DNA of 29,722 bases from an uncultured Muribaculaceae bacterium (lineage in GTDB: Bacteria; Bacteroidota; Bacteroidia; Bacteroidales; Muribaculaceae). This document shows, piece after piece, positions 25,965 through 29,722 of this stretch. Within the stretch, counting starts at the first letter, position 1; each line of letters starts with the position of its first letter. Where the stretch lies: the NCBI GenBank assembly GCA_934636465.1, contig CAKUAR010000024.1:1-29722 (forward strand). The letters run 5' to 3'. The notes below the pieces were generated by a model that worked only from the letters and a program-made list of their open reading frames with translations, did no database searches and was not told the origin of the DNA. Both the position numbers and the translations under genes were made by a program.

Positions 25965-27840
25965 ATGGACAAACCAAAAATGCAGACAACAGACGGTGTG
26001 CAAGACAATATCAACAAAATTGCAGAGTTGTTCCCTGAGTGCATCACCGAATGTAAAGAAATGTTAACGGGGGGGGGTGAGGCGAGCTGTCGATTTTGAC
26101 AAGCTACGCCAGCTGCTGTCTTCCGATATTGTAGAAGGCAACGAAGAACGCTACCAGTTCACATGGCCCGACAAGCGCAAGGCTATTCTTGCCGCCAATG
26201 CGCCCATCAACGCCACGCTGCGCCCTTGCCGTGAGGAGAGCGTAGATTTCGACACGACACAAAACCTATATATCGAGGGCGACAACCTCGATGTGCTGAA
26301 ATGCCTTAAGGAAACTTATCTACACAAGGTGAAGATGATTTATATCGACCCACCTTACAACACCGGCAACGACTTTGTTTATGAGGACGACTTCGCACAG
26401 TCGGCTGCAGAATATCTCGCCAACTCCGGACAGTTTGACGAGCAGGGCAACCGTATGGTAACGAACACCGAGAGCAACGGACGCTTCCACACCGATTGGC
26501 TCAACATGGTTTATCCACGACTGAAAGTTGCAAGGGACTTGCTGTCGGAGGATGGCGTGATTTTTATCTCGATTGATGATAATGAGGTGGAAAATTTGAG
26601 GAAGGTGTGTGATGAGATATTTGGAGAATCCAATTTTATAGCAACACTTGTATGGGAAAGAGCGTATTCACCAAAAAATGATGCAAAATATATTTCCAAT
26701 AGTCATGATTATGTTTTAATGTATGCAAAAAGTGCAGCAAATTTTGTTATAGGAAGATTGGAACGCACAGCAGAAGCAAATGCCCGTTATTCAAATCCTG
26801 ATAATGATCCCCGTGGTGTATGGAAGCCAAGCGATATGTCAGTAAAGACTTACAATGCTGAATGTGATTACTCTATCACGACCCCTTCGGGACGTGTAGT
26901 AGAGCCTCCAGCAGGACGCTGCTGGAGTCTCTCACGGAATGCATTCCGTGAGAGACTCCAAGATAACAGGATTTGGTTCGGATCTGATGGAAGTAGCGTT
27001 CCGTGTATAAAACGATTTATCACAGAATTAAAACATGACGGTATGGCACCTACATCAATTTTATTCTATAAGGATGTTGGTCATAGCCAGGAAGGAGCTC
27101 AAGAAGTTGTTTCTTTATTTGGTGATAAGGGCGTTTTTGATGGTCCAAAACCAGTTCGTTTGTTAGAGAGACTTATAACTTTAGCTAATCTAAAAGAAGA
27201 TTCCATTGTCCTTGATTTTTTCTCAGGAAGTGCAACCACAGCACATGCAGTAATGAAGAAGAATGCAGAAAAAGCTAAGCATAGTCGCTTTATCATGGTA
27301 CAGTTGCCAGAAGAAGTTAGTGATAAGAAAAAAGATCAAGGCTATAAGAACATCTGCGAAATCGGCAAAGAGCGCATCCGTCGTGCTGGCGCCAAGATTA
27401 AGGCTGACTCTCCACTCACAACGCAGCACCTCGACACGGGTTTCCGTGTGTTGAAGCTCGACAGCAGCAACATGAAAGATGTATTCTATTCACCGAAGGA
27501 GACGTCACAACTGGAATTGTTCACCTTGGTAGACAATGTGAAGGACGACCGTACAAGCGAAGACCTTTTGTTCCAAGTGATGTTGGAGCTCAGTGCAACG
27601 CTTGACAGCAAGATAGAAGAGAGTGTTGTGGATGGCAAGACGATATATAATGTAGCCGAAGGCTATCTTGTGGCTTGCTTCGACCAAGAAGTTTCCGATG
27701 ATGTGGTAAAAGCCATTGCGAAGATGCAGCCGACGTATGCAGTGCTGCGCGACACCAGCTTAGTAGATGATGCCACAGCAACAAACTTCGAGCAGATCTT
27801 CAAGACATACGCACCCAACACCACAACAAAAATCCTGTAA
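25965..27840 (+). CDS. mod: Type III DNA methyltransferase (Mod), poly-G frameshift, OFF
   Basis: ATG at 25965 begins MDKPKMQTTDGVQDNINKIAELFPE, a normal Mod N-terminus. The frame then hits nine G (26069-26077) and stops at 26097, giving only 44 residues. One frame over, the reading continues from 26077 to 27840 with IDPPYNTGND (DPPY, motif IV) and LDFFSGSATTAHAV (motif I), in the beta-class order. With eight or eleven G the full protein would be 624 residues. Mod methylates adenine at an asymmetric site and supplies specificity for Res. The target-recognition region (about 26620-27340) is AT-rich, unlike both ends. A GTG at 26077 could start a 587-residue form lacking the first 37 residues. 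I read this as a phase-variable gene rather than a dead one. Confidence 0.88.
26069..26077 (+). repeat. Poly-G tract (G9) in mod
   Basis: Nine consecutive G lie in codons 35-38 of mod, between the conserved N-terminus and the conserved AVDFDKLRQLLS segment. Loss of one G or gain of two joins the two frames. Homopolymer G runs of this length slip readily during replication, and such runs in mod genes are a classical phase-variation switch. Confidence 0.92.
26923..26960. repeat. Perfect 38-bp palindrome inside mod
   Basis: The two 19-base halves (26923-26941 and 26942-26960) are exact reverse complements with no loop. An overlapping 9-bp inverted repeat, CTCCAGCAG at 26906-26914 with CTGCTGGAG at 26919-26927, shares the left arm, so two hairpins compete. 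The palindrome is GC-richer than the surrounding target-recognition region. It encodes the in-frame residues around SLSRNAFRERL. Confidence 0.9.
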
Positions 27841-27843
27841 GGA

Positions 27844-29722
27844 ATGAAACTGCAATTCAAGATACAACAATATCAGACCGATGCCGTGGAAAGCACCGTC
27901 AACATCTTTAACGGACAACCCAACCAGGGACTCTTGGACTACAAGATGGACCAGGGAAAGGTGTACGTTATTGACAACGGCAAGCGAATAGAGCAAACAG
28001 ACTTCGTGGTAAACAAAAATGATACAGGCTACAAGAACGGCGAGATAGTGCTTTCTGAGGATGAGTTGCTGAAGAACATCCATCAGATACAGACACAGAA
28101 CAACATCCACCTCAGCAATGAGGTGATAAAGCGCCTTGGAGCCTGCCAGCTCGATATAGAAATGGAGACCGGTACTGGTAAGACCTACGTCTATATCAAG
28201 ACAATGTTCGAGCTGAACAAACGCTACGGTTGGACAAAGTTTATCGTCGTTGTGCCCAGCATCGCCATACGCGAAGGAGTAAAGAAGAGTTTCAACATAA
28301 CCCAGGATCACTTCATGGAGCTTTATGGCAAGAAGGCACGCTACTTCGTTTATAATTCGGACAACCTCAATCAGATAGACACCTTTTCGCAGAGTGCCGA
28401 CATCTCCGTGATGATCATCAACACCCAGGCGTTCAATACCTCGATGAAAGAAGGCGCTAAAAACAAGTATGCCCGTATCATATATGATCCACGCGACGAG
28501 TTCGGCTCACGTAAACCTATTGACGTGATAGCTGCCAACCGCCCGATCATCATCTTGGACGAACCTCAGAAGATGGGCGGTGCAGCCACGCAGACAGCGC
28601 TGGCACGCTTCAACCCATTGTTCACGCTCAATTATTCAGCCACACACCGAGAGACCCACAACCCCGTGTATGTGCTTGATGCGTTGGATGCCTACAACCA
28701 GAAGTTGGTGAAAAAGATAGAAGTGATAGGCTTCGAACTTCGCAACCTCAAAGGCACTGAAAGCTACATCTATTTCGATAGTGTCGTCCTGTCGAAGAAC
28801 GAACCTCCGATGGTGCGCATGGAGATAGACGTGCAGAGCAAGAGCGGAAATATCAAACGTGCCTACAAGAATGTAGGCGAAGGCGACGACCTCTATTATC
28901 TTTCCGGAGAAATGGAACAGTATCGTGGCTATATGTTGACAGAGATTGACCCTTTGCGTGGCAAGGCGATATTCGGCAATGGCGTAACGCTAAACGTGAA
29001 GGATATTCAAGGAAATATCACTGCCGACCATAAGGCACGCATCCAGATACGCGAAACCATCAAGGCACACTTCCGCAAGGAGTCTGCCCTGTTCAAGCGT
29101 GGCATAAAGTGCCTTTCGCTGTTCTTCGTCGACGAAGTGGCAAACTACCGCCAGTATGATGAAGACGGCAATCAGCTGTTGGGACGATACGGTGAGATAT
29201 TCGAGCAGGAGTATATGGCGGAGCTGAACAATAATCAGAACATGTTCGACCCTGACTATATGTCTTATCTTGGAAGCATATCAGCCCACGCCACCCATGC
29301 AGGTTATTTCTCGATAGACAAGAAAGGGCATGCAATAAACAGCGCATTGAAGCGTGGCAGCGACCAGAGCGACGATATTTCTGCATACGACCTTATCTTA
29401 AAGAACAAGGAACGGCTGCTCAGTCTCGACGAGCCTGTGCGCTTCATCTTCTCACATTCGGCTCTTCGTGAGGGTTGGGACAATCCGAACGTGTTCCAGA
29501 TATGTTCGCTGCGCCAGTCGAACAGCGTTTCACAGAAACGCCAGGAGGTAGGCCGTGGCTTGCGCCTTTGCGTAGACAGATATGGTGTGCGCCAGGACAA
29601 CGACGCACTTCCAGAAGAAGTGCATAAGGTGAACCGACTTACCGTAATTGCCAGCGAAGGTTATGCAACCTTTGTGGCAGATTTGCAGCATGACATCAGG
29701 CAAGACCTCTACGACCGTCCGA
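27844..29722 (+). CDS. res: Type III restriction enzyme Res subunit, partial (3' end outside window)
   Basis: The frame begins MKLQFKIQQYQTDAVESTVN 3 nt after the mod stop and stays open for 626 codons to the window edge. It is a superfamily 2 translocase: motif I TGTGKT at 109-114, motif II DEPQ at 239-242, motif III SATH soon after, and QEVGRGLRL near 567-575 (motif VI). Type III Res proteins are usually 900-1000 residues, with the PD-(D/E)xK nuclease at the C-terminus, so that domain should lie just outside. Res acts only with Mod, cutting when two unmethylated sites are oppositely oriented. When mod is OFF, Res has no partner, and polarity may lower its expression. Confidence 0.95.
   Translation, partial: MKLQFKIQQYQTDAVESTVNIFNGQPNQGLLDYKMDQGKVYVIDNGKRIEQTDFVVNKNDTGYKNGEIVLSEDELLKNIHQIQTQNNIHLSNEVIKRLGACQLDIEMETGTGKTYVYIKTMFELNKRYGWTKFIVVVPSIAIREGVKKSFNITQDHFMELYGKKARYFVYNSDNLNQIDTFSQSADISVMIINTQAFNTSMKEGAKNKYARIIYDPRDEFGSRKPIDVIAANRPIIILDEPQKMGGAATQTALARFNPLFTLNYSATHRETHNPVYVLDALDAYNQKLVKKIEVIGFELRNLKGTESYIYFDSVVLSKNEPPMVRMEIDVQSKSGNIKRAYKNVGEGDDLYYLSGEMEQYRGYMLTEIDPLRGKAIFGNGVTLNVKDIQGNITADHKARIQIRETIKAHFRKESALFKRGIKCLSLFFVDEVANYRQYDEDGNQLLGRYGEIFEQEYMAELNNNQNMFDPDYMSYLGSISAHATHAGYFSIDKKGHAINSALKRGSDQSDDISAYDLILKNKERLLSLDEPVRFIFSHSALREGWDNPNVFQICSLRQSNSVSQKRQEVGRGLRLCVDRYGVRQDNDALPEEVHKVNRLTVIASEGYATFVADLQHDIRQDLYDRP

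Noticed and set aside
26037..26099. The mod frameshift as plain gene death
   Set aside because: There is a single lesion, located exactly in a G9 run, and both sides are otherwise intact; phase variation explains this better, although read data are needed.

Overview
The window looks like a chromosomal segment from the phylum Bacteroidota, order Bacteroidales. The evidence is the recurring promoter -7 box TAnnTTTG, the lack of Shine-Dalgarno sequences, and families typical of the group: DUF3467, a NigD-like lipoprotein, paired FKBP isomerases and GH25 lysozymes. The moderately high GC of most genes would suit a gut genus such as a Muribaculaceae or Prevotellaceae member. That family-level guess is inference; no rRNA or other taxonomic marker is present.

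Layout. 1-2674 (+): a promoter-bearing repeat, two tandem S66 LD-carboxypeptidase paralogues and a small membrane protein. 2696-4548 (-): an isolated phage-type pair, a portal-like protein and an M15 peptidase, with no other phage genes. 4755-10315 (+): a probable operon cvpA-sufB-sufC-sufD-sufS for Fe-S cluster assembly. 10377-15823 (+): a GH43 glycosidase, a LolD-type ABC ATPase, a NigD-like lipoprotein, a DUF3467 protein, cysS followed by a strong terminator, and a family 2 glycosyltransferase. 15927-23423 (-): a UvrD/Rep-like helicase, vsr, two GH25 lysozymes, a polysaccharide flippase and ruvB. 23620-25290 (-): two FKBP isomerases behind one very clear promoter. 25364-29722 (+): a type III restriction-modification locus that runs off the end of the window.

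The type III locus is the most interesting part. Its mod gene starts at 25965 and is interrupted by a run of nine G at 26069-26077. The next 1.76 kb lies one base out of frame; eight (or eleven) G would give a 624-residue methyltransferase. This is the expected architecture of a phase-variable (ON/OFF) methyltransferase, captured here OFF. The middle of mod (about 26620-27340) is much more AT-rich than its ends and corresponds to the target-recognition region, which suggests allele replacement. A perfect 38-bp palindrome lies inside it. The res gene starts 3 nt after mod. Just upstream is a degraded DUF4391-like gene with its own C8 and A9 runs. A 73-bp promoter-like repeat at its left edge matches the first 73 bp of the window at about 86% identity.

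No tRNA, rRNA, CRISPR array or intact insertion sequence was seen.
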